A DNA stretch of 64,000 nucleotides from Burkholderiales bacterium (GCA_027486725.1 JAIXOP010000003.1:1-64000); one strand, 5' to 3'. Counted from the first letter of the stretch, positions 40,441 to 51,848 are shown. Translations and numbers: made by a program. Notes: generated by a model from the sequence alone, not told the origin.

Positions 40441-41700
40441 ATGGCGGGCGTCGACGAAGCCCTGAAGTCCATCGCGCCGTGTGCAGACGACCCCCTGCAC
40501 CAACGCCTGGGCAAGGCCGCGGCGATCTACTGCGTGGGCGGTGCCGTGCGCGATGTGCTGCTGGGCGCGATGGCCGACCCCACTCACAGCACCACCCACA
40601 GCCCCACCCACAGCCCCACCCACAGCCCTACCCACAGCCCTACCCACAGCCCTACCCACAGCCCCGCCGAACACGACCGCGATTACCTGGTGGTGGGCAG
40701 CAGCCCCGAGGCCATGGTGGCGGCGGGGTTCCGGCCTGTGGGCAAAGACTTTCCCGTCTTTCTGCACCCCCAGACCCACGACGAATACGCGCTGGCCCGC
40801 ACGGAGCGCAAATCGGGTCGGGGCTACCACGGCTTTGTCTTTCTGGCGGGGCCCGAGGTCACACTCGAAGAGGACCTGCAGCGGCGCGACCTGACCATCA
40901 ACGCCATGGCCGTGGATGTGGAGGGCCGCCTGCACGATCCCCGCGGTGGCCTGCACGATCTGCGCGCCGGCCTGCTGCGGCATGTATCGCCCGCATTCCA
41001 AGAAGACCCGGTGCGGCTGCTGCGCCTGGCGCGGTTCGCCGCGCGTTGGCCCCGTTTTTCCGTGGCAGCCGAGACCGAGGCCCTGGGCCAACGGATGGTG
41101 GCCGAGGGAGAGGCCGAGGCCCTGGTGGGCGAGCGGGTCTGGCAGGAGCTCGCCCGCGGGCTGATGGCTGCGAAGCCCTCGCGCATGGTGGGCCTGCTGG
41201 TCTCGCTGGGCGCCTGGGGGCCTGCCACCCGTGGGCTGCAGCCGCCGTCCACCCGCATCCTCGAGGAGGTCGATGGGCTGGCCACTCAGGCCACGGAGGT
41301 CGGGATTCGGGCAGGCCTGCTGTTTTCAGAGTCGCCACCGCCCCTGGGGCTCCCCGGCCTTCCCCGCGAGGTCCACGACTGGCATCGGCTGCTCCAGCCC
41401 GCCCAGCGCGAACGCGCCATGGCCGACGGCAGTGGGCGCTGGGACAGCAATGCACTGCTGGCCTGGATGTCGGAGGCGGACCTCTTTCGTCGGGCCGAGC
41501 GGCTCATGCCTCTGGGCTCGCTCCATCGCCCCCCACTTCCCGAGGCCCTCTGTCGCGCGCTTCAGGCCATCGCGGAGCGGCCGATGGGGGATGTGGCCCA
41601 GGCGGCATCTCGGCTGGGTCAGCCGGTGCCCGAGGCCATTCGGGCTCGGCGTCTGGCACTGATCGACGACGCACTGCCGCGCTCGGGAATTTCCGCCTAG
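40441..41700 (+). CDS. cca: CCA-adding tRNA nucleotidyltransferase with in-frame repeat insertion
   Basis: A 419-aa class II nucleotidyltransferase that adds CCA to tRNA 3' ends. [10 protein letters not shown] (about 33-42) and the metal-binding DRD in [10 protein letters not shown] are present, as are [38 protein letters not shown] and [23 protein letters not shown]. In E. coli the first two motifs are only a few residues apart; here about 33 residues intervene, mostly seven THSx units from a 12-nt tandem repeat. The C-terminal region lacks a recognisable HD phosphohydrolase motif (no HD-LGK pattern). The TAG stop shares CTAG with midA. Confidence 0.93.
   Translation: MAGVDEALKSIAPCADDPLHQRLGKAAAIYCVGGAVRDVLLGAMADPTHSTTHSPTHSPTHSPTHSPTHSPTHSPAEHDRDYLVVGSSPEAMVAAGFRPVGKDFPVFLHPQTHDEYALARTERKSGRGYHGFVFLAGPEVTLEEDLQRRDLTINAMAVDVEGRLHDPRGGLHDLRAGLLRHVSPAFQEDPVRLLRLARFAARWPRFSVAAETEALGQRMVAEGEAEALVGERVWQELARGLMAAKPSRMVGLLVSLGAWGPATRGLQPPSTRILEEVDGLATQATEVGIRAGLLFSESPPPLGLPGLPREVHDWHRLLQPAQRERAMADGSGRWDSNALLAWMSEADLFRRAERLMPLGSLHRPPLPEALCRALQAIAERPMGDVAQAASRLGQPVPEAIRARRLALIDDALPRSGISA
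40582..40665 (+). repeat. 12-nt tandem repeat (7 units) inside cca
   Basis: Seven units of ACCCACAGCCCY, starting at 40582, 40594, 40606, 40618, 40630, 40642 and 40654, code for THST then six THSP. The units are almost identical and differ only at the first unit and a C/T third position, which points to recent expansion. Confidence 0.97.
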
Positions 41701-42896
41701 GTTTCGGTGTTCGCCGACCGGGCCGCCAGGACCAGAAACGACTGGCCCATGCCCGTATCGCCCAACAGGGTCTGCAGCCCGGCCAGCGCCTGCCATCGGC
41801 CCCGCTCGTCCGGCGCTGTCTGCCCATCGTCGGCAGCCTCGGCAAACCAGCGGCTCTGCACCAGATCGAGCACCCCGCCCTCGAGCAGGTAGGCCGCCTG
41901 GGTCTTGAGCGAAAGGTCGAGGGCCAGCTCCGCCATGGGGGCAGCAAGGTCGGTGAAGTTCACATGGGCAGTGATGTCGACCTCGCCCGGTGCGGCCACG
42001 ATCTCCGCCCAGTCGTCGATGCGGCGGTGCTGGCGATGGCCAGCCAGGGTCCCCCGCGCGCGATCCGGGTGGTCGAGCTCGGGCTCCTCATAGCCATAGT
42101 CGATCAGCAGCAGCGAGCCGCCCCCGGCCACCACGGACTCGGCCAGGGTGCGTCCCCAGGGGGCCAGGGCCGGGCAGATCTCCAGCCGATGTCCCGGAGC
42201 CCAGGGATAGCCGCGCCACTCGGCCGCCTCGGCGCGCCGGGCGACCTCCTGCGCCAGTGCCGGTGGGGCAGGCCGGGCGGACCACTCGAGCTGCCCGTGT
42301 TCGCCGGTGTCTGCGTCCGCAGCAGCGGGAAGAAGACGGAGGCCCCACTCCAGGACTTCGTGGGCGCCGGTGGGGCTGCGGCCCGACCATTCCATGAGGC
42401 GCACCGGCAGCGCGTCGGCCACCTCGTTGGCCACGATGAGCCCCCGGTGAGCCACTGGAATGCGGTCGATCCAGGAAATGCGGCCCAGCAGATCTGCGGC
42501 CTCGGCGGCATGGAGGACCCGGCCCAGCCGATGGGCGATGTGGCCGCGCTGGCGCTCGATCAGGGCGGGGCTGGTCTCCAGGATTTGGTAAGCGCGGGGG
42601 GCGCCGCCCGCCCGATGGGCCTCCAGCAAAAGATCGGCGGCCAGGTCGCCACGCCCGGCGCCCAATTCCAAGATGCCATCGGCACCGCGCACCGCAGGCT
42701 CCCTCTGAACGATGGCCGCCGCCAGCCATGGGCCCAGCATGGGGGCGGTGATGAAATCACCGCTGGCACCGAAAGGGTCCTCCACCCGGCTGTAGTAGCC
42801 ATGGGTCGGATGGCTCAAGGCCAGGGCCATGAACTGATCGAAGGGCAGCCAGCCCCCGCACTCGGCGGCCCGCTGGATCAGGGCGTTCATCAACAT
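41697..42896 (-). CDS. MidA/NDUFAF7 family SAM-dependent methyltransferase
   Basis: A 399-aa class I methyltransferase. It has the family opening [41 protein letters not shown], the SAM motif [12 protein letters not shown] and [17 protein letters not shown]. The eukaryotic relative dimethylates an arginine in complex I; the bacterial substrate is not known to me. It is convergent with cca (shared CTAG) and diverges from the FolM-like gene. Confidence 0.9.
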   Translation of the reverse strand: MLMNALIQRAAECGGWLPFDQFMALALSHPTHGYYSRVEDPFGASGDFITAPMLGPWLAAAIVQREPAVRGADGILELGAGRGDLAADLLLEAHRAGGAPRAYQILETSPALIERQRGHIAHRLGRVLHAAEAADLLGRISWIDRIPVAHRGLIVANEVADALPVRLMEWSGRSPTGAHEVLEWGLRLLPAAADADTGEHGQLEWSARPAPPALAQEVARRAEAAEWRGYPWAPGHRLEICPALAPWGRTLAESVVAGGGSLLLIDYGYEEPELDHPDRARGTLAGHRQHRRIDDWAEIVAAPGEVDITAHVNFTDLAAPMAELALDLSLKTQAAYLLEGGVLDLVQSRWFAEAADDGQTAPDERGRWQALAGLQTLLGDTGMGQSFLVLAARSANTET

Positions 42897-42927
42897 GCGG
42901 GCAGGGTATCAAAGCTAAACTCTCGGG

Positions 42928-43728
42928 ATGTCCACCCCCGCCCCGCCCCGAGCGCGCCCCACAGCGCTGATCACTGGCGCCGCCCGCAGGCTCGGCAGCG
43001 ATATCGCCTGCGCCCTGGGCGCTGCCGGCTGGCGGGTTGCCGTGCACTTTCACCACTCGCGGGCCGAGGCCGAGGCCCTGGTTTCGCGCCTTGAGCAGCA
43101 GGGTGTCTCTGCGCAGTGCTTTGGCCTGGACCTCGCCCGCCTCAGCGCCGATTCGGCAGCCGCCTTCCTGGGCGATGTGGAGGCAGCGCTGGGGCCCGTG
43201 GGGCTCCTCGTCAACAGCGCTTCGCGCTTTGACTACGACACCCCCACCCAGATCACCGCCGAGGCCGTGGCGGCCCACATGGCCACCAACCTCACCGCGC
43301 CCCTGCTGCTGACCCAGGCCCTGCACGCGCGGGTGCGGCAGAGCCATCGGCCTGTGGCTGTGGCCATCCACCTTTTGGACCAGAAGCTCGACAACCCCAA
43401 TCCCGACTTCTTCTCCTACACCCTCTCCAAAGCCGCCCTGGCCGAGGCGGTTCGGCTGCAGGCCATGGCCATGGCCCCCGCGCTTCGGGTCTTGGCGGTC
43501 TCTCCGGGCATCACCCTGCCCTCGGCCGATCAGACCGAGGCGGAATTCCTGGAGGCCCACCGACAGACCCCACTGGGCCAGTCGAGCACCGCCGACGAGG
43601 TCGCCCAGGCCGTGGTCTGGCTCGCCGATGCCCGCGCCATCACGGGCACCCGCCTGCTGGTCGACGGCGGCCAGCACCTCCACCCCATTGCCCGAGACAT
43701 CATGTTTTTAAGCCGAGAGACCGCATGA
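42928..43728 (+). CDS. FolM-like short-chain dehydrogenase (pteridine reductase type)
   Basis: A 266-aa SDR with ALITGAARRLGSDIA (cofactor Rossmann, Arg-rich as in NADPH-binding pteridine reductases), LVNSASRFDYDTP, DQKLDNPNPDFFSYTLSKAAL with YxxxK, and SPGITLPS. Overlap with folB (ATGA) supports a dihydropteridine or dihydrofolate/dihydromonapterin reductase role in folate metabolism. Confidence 0.87.
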   Translation: MSTPAPPRARPTALITGAARRLGSDIACALGAAGWRVAVHFHHSRAEAEALVSRLEQQGVSAQCFGLDLARLSADSAAAFLGDVEAALGPVGLLVNSASRFDYDTPTQITAEAVAAHMATNLTAPLLLTQALHARVRQSHRPVAVAIHLLDQKLDNPNPDFFSYTLSKAALAEAVRLQAMAMAPALRVLAVSPGITLPSADQTEAEFLEAHRQTPLGQSSTADEVAQAVVWLADARAITGTRLLVDGGQHLHPIARDIMFLSRETA

Positions 43729-44123
43729 GCCTGCTGCTGGATCCACGACTGCAGGGTTGCCGTCGCATCTTCATCGAAGACCTCGCCATCGAGGCCTCCA
43801 TTGGCTTTCACGACTTCGAGCTCGTCCAGCGGCAGAGGATTCTGGTGGGCATTGAGGTCTTCATTCGCGCGCAGCACTCCACCTCAGGCCGCGACGACGT
43901 GGCCGATGTGTTGAACTACGACGAGCTGCGCGAGGGCATCATTCGCATCGCGCAGCGCGAGCACTTCAATCTGCAAGAGACCCTGCTCGATGAGGTCCTG
44001 CGCTTTTGCCTCGGATTCCCAAGCATCGTGATGGCGATCGGCCGGACCCAGAAGCCCGATGTGTATCCCGACTGCAAGACCGTGGGCATCGAGAGCATGC
44101 TCTGGCGCGAGGACTTCGCGTGA
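43725..44123 (+). CDS. folB: Dihydroneopterin aldolase
   Basis: A 132-aa folate-pathway enzyme. The family features are [31 protein letters not shown] and [12 protein letters not shown] (Tyr and Glu of the active site), plus a closing [22 protein letters not shown]. It overlaps the SDR start-side gene and ttcA by 4 nt each (ATGA and GTGA). Confidence 0.93.
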   Translation: MSLLLDPRLQGCRRIFIEDLAIEASIGFHDFELVQRQRILVGIEVFIRAQHSTSGRDDVADVLNYDELREGIIRIAQREHFNLQETLLDEVLRFCLGFPSIVMAIGRTQKPDVYPDCKTVGIESMLWREDFA

Positions 44124-44986
44124 GCGCTGCGGCGTCGTCGGGAATCGTCCACGTGCCGCTCGAGGGACTGCTCTCGAGCCGCCGGCAGTTGCGCAACGAG
44201 ACCGAGATCAACAAGCTCTCCAAGCGGCTGCACCGTCAGGTGGGCGAGGCCATCTCCGACTTCGAGATGATTGGCGAGGGCGACCGAGTCATGGTCTGCC
44301 TGTCGGGCGGCAAGGACAGCTACGGCCTGCTCGACATCTTGCTCTCGTTGCAGGCTCGAGCGCCGATCCGATTCGAGCTGATCGCGGTGAATCTCGATCA
44401 GGGCCATCCCGGCTTCCCCGTGGACACCATCCCCGACTACTGCCGCAGCCGGGGCGTGGACTTTCACATCGAGCGCCAAGACACCTACAGCATCGTCAAG
44501 CGCGTGATCCCCGAGGGCAAGACGATGTGCTCGCTCTGCTCGCGCCTGCGGCGCGGCACCCTCTATCGGGTCGCCAAGGAGCTGGGGGCCACCAAGATTG
44601 CCCTGGGCCACCACCGCGACGACATTCTTCAGACCTTCTTTCTCAATCTGTTTTTTGGGGGCAGCCTGAAGGCGATGCCACCGCGACTGACCAGCGACGA
44701 TGGTCAACACACGGTGATCCGGCCGCTGGCTTATGTGGAAGAAGATGACCTGGCCGCCTGGTCCCAGCATCGCCAGTTCCCCATCATTCCCTGCGACCTC
44801 TGCGGCTCGCAGGAGAACCTGCAGCGTCAGCAGGCCAAGCGCATGCTGCAGTCCTGGCAGAAAGATCACCCTGGGCGGGTGGAGTCGATTTTCAACGCGC
44901 TGGCCAACGTCAAGCCGAGCCACCTGCTCGACCGCGGCCTGCACAACTTTCTCGAATCCCGCGACGACGGGGAGGACGACCTCTGA
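44120..44986 (+). CDS. ttcA: tRNA 2-thiocytidine(32) synthetase TtcA
   Basis: A 288-aa Fe-S, ATP-dependent enzyme thiolating C32 of some tRNAs. The PP-loop is [13 protein letters not shown], with cysteine pairs CSLC and CDLC that hold the cluster. GTG 44120, overlapping the folB stop as GTGA, is the natural start, since the upstream frame lies inside folB. Confidence 0.95.
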   Translation: MSAAASSGIVHVPLEGLLSSRRQLRNETEINKLSKRLHRQVGEAISDFEMIGEGDRVMVCLSGGKDSYGLLDILLSLQARAPIRFELIAVNLDQGHPGFPVDTIPDYCRSRGVDFHIERQDTYSIVKRVIPEGKTMCSLCSRLRRGTLYRVAKELGATKIALGHHRDDILQTFFLNLFFGGSLKAMPPRLTSDDGQHTVIRPLAYVEEDDLAAWSQHRQFPIIPCDLCGSQENLQRQQAKRMLQSWQKDHPGRVESIFNALANVKPSHLLDRGLHNFLESRDDGEDDL

Positions 44987-46590
44987 TGGGCATGCCCTCG
45001 GCCGTGCGCTTTTTCAAGATCTTCGGGGTGCTCTGGCGCGAGGGCATCGACCAGCTGGTGCTCGAAGGTGCCGCCAGCCACGGCCTGGGCGGGCGTGTCA
45101 TCCGGGTGCTCTTGGCGGTGCTGGGTGCGGGGCGTCGCCACACCGATCCTCGGGGGCTGCGCATTCGTCGCGCATTGGAAGATCTGGGTCCCATTTTTGT
45201 GAAGTTTGGCCAGGTCCTCTCGACCCGGCGCGACCTTCTGCCCCCCGACATCATCGACGAGCTCACCCTACTGCAAGACCGGGTGCCGCCGTTTCCCTCG
45301 GCGGTCGCGCGACAGACCATCGAGCGGGCCTTTGGCAAATCCATCGAGGATCTCTTCGAGAGCTTTGAGACCGATCCTGTGGCCAGCGCATCGATTGCCC
45401 AGGTGCACTTTGCGCGCATGAAGGATGGGCGCGATGTGGCCGTGAAGGTGCTGCGTCCCGGCATGGCCGAGGTCATCACCCAGGACTTGGGGCTGATGGC
45501 ATTTCTCGCCCGCATGGTCGAGTTGGTCTCGGCCGATGGCCGACGGCTCAAGCCCCGCGAGGTGGTGGCCGAGTTCGACAACTACCTTCACGACGAGCTC
45601 GACCTCGTGCGCGAGGCCGCCAACGGCGCCCAGCTGCGGCGCAACTTCCGCGACACCGACCTGCTGCACATCCCGGAGATGATCTGGAACTACTGCCACA
45701 ACGAGGTCATCGTGATGGAGCGGGTCTATGGCATCCCGATCAATCAGATCGAGCGGCTGGTCTCCGAGGGCATGGACCTCCAACAGCTCAGCCGCGATGG
45801 CGTGGAGATCTTCTTCACCCAGGTCTTTCGCGACGGCTATTTCCATGCCGACATGCATCCTGGAAACATCCTTGTGTCCGACCGTGGGCCCAATCGGGGG
45901 CGCTACATCGCCCTGGACTTCGGCATCGTGGGCACCCTCTCGGAATACGACAAGAACTATCTCGCACAGAACTTCCTCGCCTTCTTTCGGCGGGACTACC
46001 GGCGGGTGGCGGAGCTGCATGTGGAGTCGGGATGGGCGCCGGCCGACACCCGGGTGGACTCCCTCGAGGCGGCGATCCGCGGGGTCTGCGAGCCCTTCTT
46101 CGACCGACCGCTGAAAGAAATTTCCTTGGGCCAGGTGCTGCTTCGGCTCTTTCAGGCCTCGCGGCGCTTCAACGTGGAGATTCAGCCGCAGCTAGTGCTG
46201 CTGCAGAAAACGCTTCTCAATGTGGAAGGCCTGGGACGACAGCTCGATCCCGATCTTGATCTCTGGGTGACCGCCAAGCCATTTCTGGAGCGCTGGATGC
46301 AGGAGCAGGTGGGACTGCGTGCGGTGATCGACCAGACCCGGATCGAGGCCGAGCGTTGGGCGCGGCTGTTTCCCCAGTTTCCACGGCTGGCCGCCGATGC
46401 CCTGCGGGGGCTGGCCCGCCCCCAAGACAACCACAGCAGCCTGCAGCTCGCCCGCCTGGTGGCCGAGACGCGCAAGCTGCGGCGGCTGGTGACATTTGTC
46501 GGAGGGCTGCTGGCGGCCCTCCTGCTTTTTGGCATTCTTGAACTCTCGCAGGGTCCGACCGGCTTTTGGATTCGCGGGCCCTTCCTCTAA
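44986..46590 (+). CDS. ubiB: Ubiquinone biosynthesis protein kinase-like UbiB
   Basis: A 534-aa ABC1/UbiB protein supporting ubiquinone synthesis. The KxGQ motif is in [18 protein letters not shown]-rich [11 protein letters not shown] replaces the glycine loop; [12 protein letters not shown] and DFGIVG carry the kinase-like catalytic residues. Two C-terminal helices ([19 protein letters not shown]) anchor it. The start shares one base with the ttcA stop. Confidence 0.95.
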   Translation: MGMPSAVRFFKIFGVLWREGIDQLVLEGAASHGLGGRVIRVLLAVLGAGRRHTDPRGLRIRRALEDLGPIFVKFGQVLSTRRDLLPPDIIDELTLLQDRVPPFPSAVARQTIERAFGKSIEDLFESFETDPVASASIAQVHFARMKDGRDVAVKVLRPGMAEVITQDLGLMAFLARMVELVSADGRRLKPREVVAEFDNYLHDELDLVREAANGAQLRRNFRDTDLLHIPEMIWNYCHNEVIVMERVYGIPINQIERLVSEGMDLQQLSRDGVEIFFTQVFRDGYFHADMHPGNILVSDRGPNRGRYIALDFGIVGTLSEYDKNYLAQNFLAFFRRDYRRVAELHVESGWAPADTRVDSLEAAIRGVCEPFFDRPLKEISLGQVLLRLFQASRRFNVEIQPQLVLLQKTLLNVEGLGRQLDPDLDLWVTAKPFLERWMQEQVGLRAVIDQTRIEAERWARLFPQFPRLAADALRGLARPQDNHSSLQLARLVAETRKLRRLVTFVGGLLAALLLFGILELSQGPTGFWIRGPFL

Positions 46591-46616
46591 CCCTCCCTTT
46601 CCGTTCTCCTGCCCCC

Positions 46617-48044
46617 ATGCTGCTCACCCTCATTGCCATCTACCTGGTGGTGTCCGTGGCCATCGGTCTCTATGCCGCCCGCTCCGTGACCACCACCCGG
46701 GAGTACATCACCGCCGGCCGCAGCCTGTCCTTTCCCATGGTGTTGGCCATGGTGTTTGCCACCTGGTTCGGCGCCGAGACCGTGCTGGGCATTTCGGCCA
46801 CCTTCCTGGAGGAGGGCTTCCGCGGCCTGATCTCTGACCCGCTGGGCGCCTCGCTCTGCCTCGTGCTCTTTGGCCTGGTGTTTGCGCGCCCGCTCTATCG
46901 CCGCAATCTGCTCACGCTCGGCGACTTCTTCCACGACCGCTACAGCCGGCCGATCGAGCGCAGCATTTCGTTTTGCATCGTGGTCTCTTACCTTGGCTGG
47001 GTGGCCGCGCAGGTCTCCGCCCTGGGGCTGGTCTTCAATGTGCTCTCGGATGGCGTGATCTCCCGGGATGTGGGGGTCCTGATCGGTGCCGGTGTGGTGC
47101 TCGCCTACACGCTGGTGGGCGGCATGGCCTCGGTGGCTGCCACCACGGCGCTGCAGATGGTGGTCATCATCGTGGGCCTGCTGATCGTGGCCGGCCTGGC
47201 CGGCGAGCAGGCCGGCGGCCTGGTGCCGGTGGTGGAGCGTGCCGCAGCCGAGGGCAAATTCGAGTGGCTGCCCACCCTCGACCTCGTGGACATCCTCGGC
47301 TGGATTGCCGCTTTGGTGACCATGGCCCTGGGCTCCATCCCTCAGCAAGACGTGTTTCAGCGGGTCAATGCCTCGGTGAACGAACGCACCGCCGTCTGGG
47401 CCACCACCCTCGGGGGCGTGTCGTACTTCTTCTTTGCCGCCGTGCCGCTCTATCTGGCGTATGCCGTGAGCATCAGCCATCCCGAGCTCACCGCGCAGCT
47501 CATGGCCGAGGACTCCCAGCTCGTGCTGCCAACGATCGTGGCCAACACCATGCCCACCTGGCTCCAGGTGGTGTTCTTCGGCGCCCTGCTCTCGGTGATC
47601 ATGAGCACGGCCTCCGGCACCCTGCTGGCCCCCTCGGTCACCTTTGCCGAAAACATCGTGAAGTCCACCATCCCCACGCTCACCGATCGACAGCTGCTGC
47701 TGATCACCCGACTCACCGTCTTTGGCTTCACGCTCCTGGTGGTGGCCTACACCCTCTTTAGCAATGCGAGCATCCACGCCATGGTCGAGAGCGCCTACCG
47801 CATCACCCTGGCGGGTGCCTTTGTGCCGCTGGTGGCGGGCCTCTTCTGGCGGCGTGCCAACACGCCGGGTGCAGCGCTTGCCCTGGGCATGGGCCTGACC
47901 AGCTGGATCTCCCTGGAAGTCGTGGGCGTGGAGCTCATTGCCGAGCCCCACCTGGTGGGACTCTTGTTCAGTGCCGTGGGCATGGTGGCGGGCAGCCTCA
48001 TGTTTGGCCGCACCGCCCACGAGCGCAAGGGCGCCCTCGCATGA
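46617..48044 (+). CDS. Sodium:solute symporter family protein
   Basis: A 475-aa protein with about 13 hydrophobic segments and the SSS features [31 protein letters not shown] (core AGRSLSF and ATWFGAE) and [24 protein letters not shown]. The substrate cannot be read from sequence. It lies between ubiB and glmU and overlaps glmU by 4 nt, so it is probably co-transcribed. Confidence 0.88.
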   Translation: MLLTLIAIYLVVSVAIGLYAARSVTTTREYITAGRSLSFPMVLAMVFATWFGAETVLGISATFLEEGFRGLISDPLGASLCLVLFGLVFARPLYRRNLLTLGDFFHDRYSRPIERSISFCIVVSYLGWVAAQVSALGLVFNVLSDGVISRDVGVLIGAGVVLAYTLVGGMASVAATTALQMVVIIVGLLIVAGLAGEQAGGLVPVVERAAAEGKFEWLPTLDLVDILGWIAALVTMALGSIPQQDVFQRVNASVNERTAVWATTLGGVSYFFFAAVPLYLAYAVSISHPELTAQLMAEDSQLVLPTIVANTMPTWLQVVFFGALLSVIMSTASGTLLAPSVTFAENIVKSTIPTLTDRQLLLITRLTVFGFTLLVVAYTLFSNASIHAMVESAYRITLAGAFVPLVAGLFWRRANTPGAALALGMGLTSWISLEVVGVELIAEPHLVGLLFSAVGMVAGSLMFGRTAHERKGALA

Positions 48045-49465
48045 GCAAGACCCACCAGGCCGAGCGTCTTGATGCCGTGGTGGTCCTCGCTGCGGGCAAG
48101 GGCAGCCGAATGAAATCGGACCTGCCCAAGGTGCTCCACCCCATCGGCGGACGGCCGATGCTGCACCATGTGCTGGAGACGGCCGTGGCACTGTCGCCCC
48201 AGCGCATCGTGTGTGTGGTGGGCCATGGCGCCGACCGGGTGCAGGCCAGCGCCGAGGCATGCATCGCTGCACATTCCGCCACAGGCCTGCGCTTTGCGCT
48301 GCAAGATCCCCCCCAGGGCACCGGCCACGCCATGCAGTGCGCTTTGTCGGTCATGGCCGACGGCCAGCCCGAAGGGCTCTGCCTCGTGCTCTATGGCGAC
48401 GTGCCACTGATTCGGGCCGAGACTCTGCGCAAGCTCTTGTCGGCGGCGGCCGGTGCGCATGGGTTTGCCCTGCTCACCGCCGAGCTCGCCGACCCCCGGG
48501 GCTATGGCCGCATCGTGCGCGATGCCCAGGGGCAGATCTTGGGATGCGTCGAGGAGAAAGACGCCAGTGCCGATCAACGCAACATTCGCGAGGTGAACAC
48601 CGGATTCATGGTGCTGCCGAAGGCGCAGATGGGCCCCATGCTCGCACGCCTGAGCAACGACAACGCCCAGGGCGAGTACTACCTCACCGACTTGGTTGCC
48701 ATGGCCCATGCCCAAGGCACACCCATGGTCGGGGTGGCGGTGTCCGACTTCTCCGAGACGCTCGGCGTCAACAGCCAATCGCAGCGGGCCGACCTCGAGC
48801 GCCGCTTCCAGGCCCTGCAGGCCGAGGCCCTCATGGCCGAGGGCGTGTCGCTGGCCGACCCTGGGCGCATCGATGTGCGTGGCCAGCTCCTCTGCGGCCG
48901 GGATGTGCACGTCGATGTGGGCTGCGTCTTCGAGGGACGTGTGGTCCTGGGCGACGGCGTGCGCATTGGCCCGCATTGCGTTCTGGTGGATGTGGAGGTT
49001 CAGGCGGGTGCGCGCATCGAGGCCTTCAGCCACCTTCAGAAGGCGGTCGTGGGTCCCCAGGCGGTGGTGGGGCCCTACGCGCGGCTTCGCCCCGGCACCG
49101 TGTTGGGCGAGGGGTCCCATGTGGGCAACTTCACCGAACTCAAGGCCACGGAGCTCGGTGCGCACAGCAAGGCGAACCACCTCAGTTATCTGGGCGACGC
49201 GACCATCGGCGCCCACGTGAACGTCGGTGCCGGCACCATCACCTGCAACTACGACGGGGCCAACAAGCACCGAACCATCATTGAAGACGGGGCCTTCATC
49301 GGCTCGGACAGCCAGCTGGTGGCGCCCGTGACCGTGCACGCCGGGGCGACCATCGGTGCGGGCACCACACTCACCAGCGACGCCCCTGCCGATCAGCTCA
49401 CCCTCTCGCGCAGCCGACAGACCAGCATCGCCCGCTGGAAGCGCCCCAAGAAGGTCTCCCACTAA
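48041..49465 (+). CDS. glmU: Bifunctional GlcNAc-1-P uridyltransferase/glucosamine-1-P acetyltransferase
   Basis: A 474-aa enzyme making UDP-GlcNAc for peptidoglycan and lipid A. The N-terminal pyrophosphorylase domain has [20 protein letters not shown] and VLYGDVPLI; the C-terminal left-handed beta helix has the hexapeptide repeats and the acetyltransferase segment [21 protein letters not shown] and [13 protein letters not shown]. It is followed 68 nt later by glmS, the preceding pathway enzyme. Confidence 0.98.
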   Translation: MSKTHQAERLDAVVVLAAGKGSRMKSDLPKVLHPIGGRPMLHHVLETAVALSPQRIVCVVGHGADRVQASAEACIAAHSATGLRFALQDPPQGTGHAMQCALSVMADGQPEGLCLVLYGDVPLIRAETLRKLLSAAAGAHGFALLTAELADPRGYGRIVRDAQGQILGCVEEKDASADQRNIREVNTGFMVLPKAQMGPMLARLSNDNAQGEYYLTDLVAMAHAQGTPMVGVAVSDFSETLGVNSQSQRADLERRFQALQAEALMAEGVSLADPGRIDVRGQLLCGRDVHVDVGCVFEGRVVLGDGVRIGPHCVLVDVEVQAGARIEAFSHLQKAVVGPQAVVGPYARLRPGTVLGEGSHVGNFTELKATELGAHSKANHLSYLGDATIGAHVNVGAGTITCNYDGANKHRTIIEDGAFIGSDSQLVAPVTVHAGATIGAGTTLTSDAPADQLTLSRSRQTSIARWKRPKKVSH

Positions 49466-49533
49466 CTGGGGCCACCGCTCCGTCATTCCCTCGATCTTTT
49501 TTCAATCCCCACCCACTCGCCCAGGACATCAGC

Positions 49534-51393
49534 ATGTGCGGCATCGTTGCAGCCCTTTCCCACCACGATGTGGTGCCCTTCCTCATTGAAGGCCTGCGCC
49601 GACTGGAATACCGCGGCTATGACTCGGCGGGCCTGGCCACCCTCACGGGCCAACACCTGCAGCGCTTTCGGGCTGTGGGTCGGGTCAAGGAGCTGGAGGA
49701 AGCATCGGCCGGCCATGCCGCCCCACTGGGAATTGCCCACACCCGCTGGGCAACCCATGGGGCCGTCACCCAGGACAACGCCCACCCGCATCGGAGCGAG
49801 CGCGACGGACGCTCGGTCTGTGTGGTGCACAACGGCATCATCGAGAATCACGCCGAACTGCGCGAGGCCCTGCGCGAGCGGGGCTATGTCTTTGCCTCGC
49901 AGACCGACACCGAGGTCGTGGCCCACCTGGTGCACGAGGCGCGGGGTCGCACCGCCTCCTTGGCCGAGGCAGTGCGCATGGCGCGCGCTCAGCTCCGCGG
50001 GGCCTACGCCCTGGGCATTGTGTGCAGCGACGACCCTCGGACCCTCGTGGTGGCCCGGCAGGCCGCGCCCCTCATGCTGGGGCTCACCGCCCATCAGCAG
50101 AGCGTGTTTGTGGCCTCCGATGCCTCGGCCCTGGTGTCTCAGACCCAGACCCTCGTCTACCTCGAAGACGGGGATCAGGCCGTCATCACCCAGGTCTCGG
50201 AGTCCTCGCCCGTGGTGGTGCGCATCGAAGACATGCAGGGTGCAGCCCTGGTGCGCGAATCGACCACCACCAGCCTGACGCACGACGATGTGGACCTCGG
50301 CCCCTACGCCCATTACATGCAGAAGGAGATGGCCGAACAGCCCGGCGCTGTGGCTGCCACCCTCGAGACGGTGGTGGGCGCCGGCAGCCTCGCCCCAGGA
50401 CTCTTCGGCAGCGAGGCCGAAGGCCTGTTCCCTCAGGTGCAGCGCGTGCTCATCCTGGCTTGCGGCACCAGCTACCACTCGGGCCTGGTGGCCCGGTACT
50501 GGCTCGAGGACATTGCCGGCCTGCCCACCTCGGTCGAGATCGCCAGCGAGTATCGCTATCGAAAGAGTGTGGCCGAACCCGGCACGCTGGTGATCACCAT
50601 TTCCCAGTCGGGCGAGACCGCCGATACGCTCGCGGCCTTGGAGCACGCCAAGGCGCAGGGCCAGCAGCTCACCCTCTCGATCTGCAATGTGCCCGAGAGC
50701 AGCCTCATTCGGGCCTCGCGGCTGCGCTTTCTCACCCGGGCAGGTCCAGAAATTGGTGTGGCCTCCACCAAGGCCTTCACCACCCAACTCGCGGCGCTCT
50801 ATCTGCTCACCTTGGTCTTGGCCAAGGTGCGCGGGGTGCTCAGTCCGGGGGCCGAGGCCGAGGCCATTCAATCCCTGCGCCATCTGCCCGCCGCCTTGGC
50901 CTCCGTGCTCACCGCCGAGCCCGAGTTCCAGGCCTGGGCAGCCGAATTTGTCGAGAAGGAGCATGCCCTCTTTCTGGGGCGCGGCATCCACTCGCCCATC
51001 GCGATGGAGGGCGCCCTGAAGCTCAAGGAGATCTCCTACATCCACGCCGAGGCCTATGCGGCCGGCGAGTTGAAGCACGGGCCCCTGGCGCTGGTCGATG
51101 CAAATATGCCGATCGTAGCCGTGGCCCCCAACGACCAGCTTGCCGAGAAACTGCGCAGCAATCTGGAGGAGGTGCGCGCCCGCGGTGGCGTGCTGTATGT
51201 GGTGGCCGATCAGGGCGCGGGCATCGAGCCCAGCGATGGCGTTCGGGTCATCGAGCTGGGCGACCACGCCGGCGCGCTCTCTCCCATCCTGCATGTGGTG
51301 CCATTGCAGATGCTTGCCTATCACGTGGCCCTGGCCCGGGGGCATGATGTGGACAAGCCCCGCAACCTCGCCAAGAGCGTGACGGTGGAGTAA
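49534..51393 (+). CDS. glmS: Glutamine-fructose-6-phosphate aminotransferase (isomerizing)
   Basis: A 619-aa enzyme making glucosamine-6-phosphate. The catalytic Cys follows Met1 (MCGIVAALSH); RGYDSAGL and HNGIIENH belong to the glutaminase domain, and two SIS domains (LACGTSYHSG, SQSGETADTL) to the isomerase. The ending LAKSVTVE is universal for the family. I see no glmS-type ribozyme upstream. Confidence 0.98.
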   Translation: MCGIVAALSHHDVVPFLIEGLRRLEYRGYDSAGLATLTGQHLQRFRAVGRVKELEEASAGHAAPLGIAHTRWATHGAVTQDNAHPHRSERDGRSVCVVHNGIIENHAELREALRERGYVFASQTDTEVVAHLVHEARGRTASLAEAVRMARAQLRGAYALGIVCSDDPRTLVVARQAAPLMLGLTAHQQSVFVASDASALVSQTQTLVYLEDGDQAVITQVSESSPVVVRIEDMQGAALVRESTTTSLTHDDVDLGPYAHYMQKEMAEQPGAVAATLETVVGAGSLAPGLFGSEAEGLFPQVQRVLILACGTSYHSGLVARYWLEDIAGLPTSVEIASEYRYRKSVAEPGTLVITISQSGETADTLAALEHAKAQGQQLTLSICNVPESSLIRASRLRFLTRAGPEIGVASTKAFTTQLAALYLLTLVLAKVRGVLSPGAEAEAIQSLRHLPAALASVLTAEPEFQAWAAEFVEKEHALFLGRGIHSPIAMEGALKLKEISYIHAEAYAAGELKHGPLALVDANMPIVAVAPNDQLAEKLRSNLEEVRARGGVLYVVADQGAGIEPSDGVRVIELGDHAGALSPILHVVPLQMLAYHVALARGHDVDKPRNLAKSVTVE

Positions 51394-51422
51394 GAGTCCA
51401 CTTTGCGACGCACGCACAAACC

Positions 51423-51848
51423 ATGAAAATCGGCGAACTCTCTCAGCGCACAGGGCTAGCACCCTCGACGATTCGCTTCTATGAGGCCAAAGGCTTGCTT
51501 CCCGCAGCCCACCGGCAGCCCAACGGCTATCGCGACTATCCCGAGTCATCGCTGGCGATGCTTTCCATCATTGCCAACGCCCAAGCCACCGGATTTTCAC
51601 TCGAGGAGATCAAATCTCTTCTCCCCGCCGGCGGCTTGTCCAGCTGGGACCACAGCCGACTAATGCAAGCGCTGCACGAGAAGCTTCAAGAGTTGGAGGC
51701 CATGCACTTGAAGCTCAAGAAGAGCAAGCGCGACCTCCAAGCACTCATCGCGCTGATTGAGGCCAAGCCAGCGGCGATGGATTGTGGAGACAACGCGCGG
51801 CGCGTCATGGATGTTCTGGGCATGGAAGTACGCCGGGGTTCGGCTTGA
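51423..51848 (+). CDS. MerR family transcriptional regulator
   Basis: A 141-aa regulator with an N-terminal winged HTH (MKIGELSQRTGLAPSTIRFYEAKGLL, core TIRFYEAKGL), the second helix pair GYRDYPESSLAMLSIIANAQATGFSLEEIKSLL and a C-terminal coiled coil (about 78-112). One Cys occurs near the end (MDCGDNARR), as in redox- or electrophile-sensing MerR proteins with a single thiol; no metal-binding Cys pair is visible. Its stop lies inside a MerR-type operator for the next gene. Confidence 0.9.
   Translation: MKIGELSQRTGLAPSTIRFYEAKGLLPAAHRQPNGYRDYPESSLAMLSIIANAQATGFSLEEIKSLLPAGGLSSWDHSRLMQALHEKLQELEAMHLKLKKSKRDLQALIALIEAKPAAMDCGDNARRVMDVLGMEVRRGSA

Noticed and set aside
40479-43094. 871-aa frame on the plus strand
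   Set aside because: It runs over cca in a second frame and antisense to midA; no recognisable motif.
46587-48272. 561-aa frame on the minus strand
   Set aside because: Antisense to the sodium:solute symporter and glmU; no motif.
49466-49533. Possible glmS ribozyme or regulatory RNA before glmS
   Set aside because: Only 68 nt and no conserved ribozyme elements; E. coli-type glmS control by small RNAs cannot be seen here.
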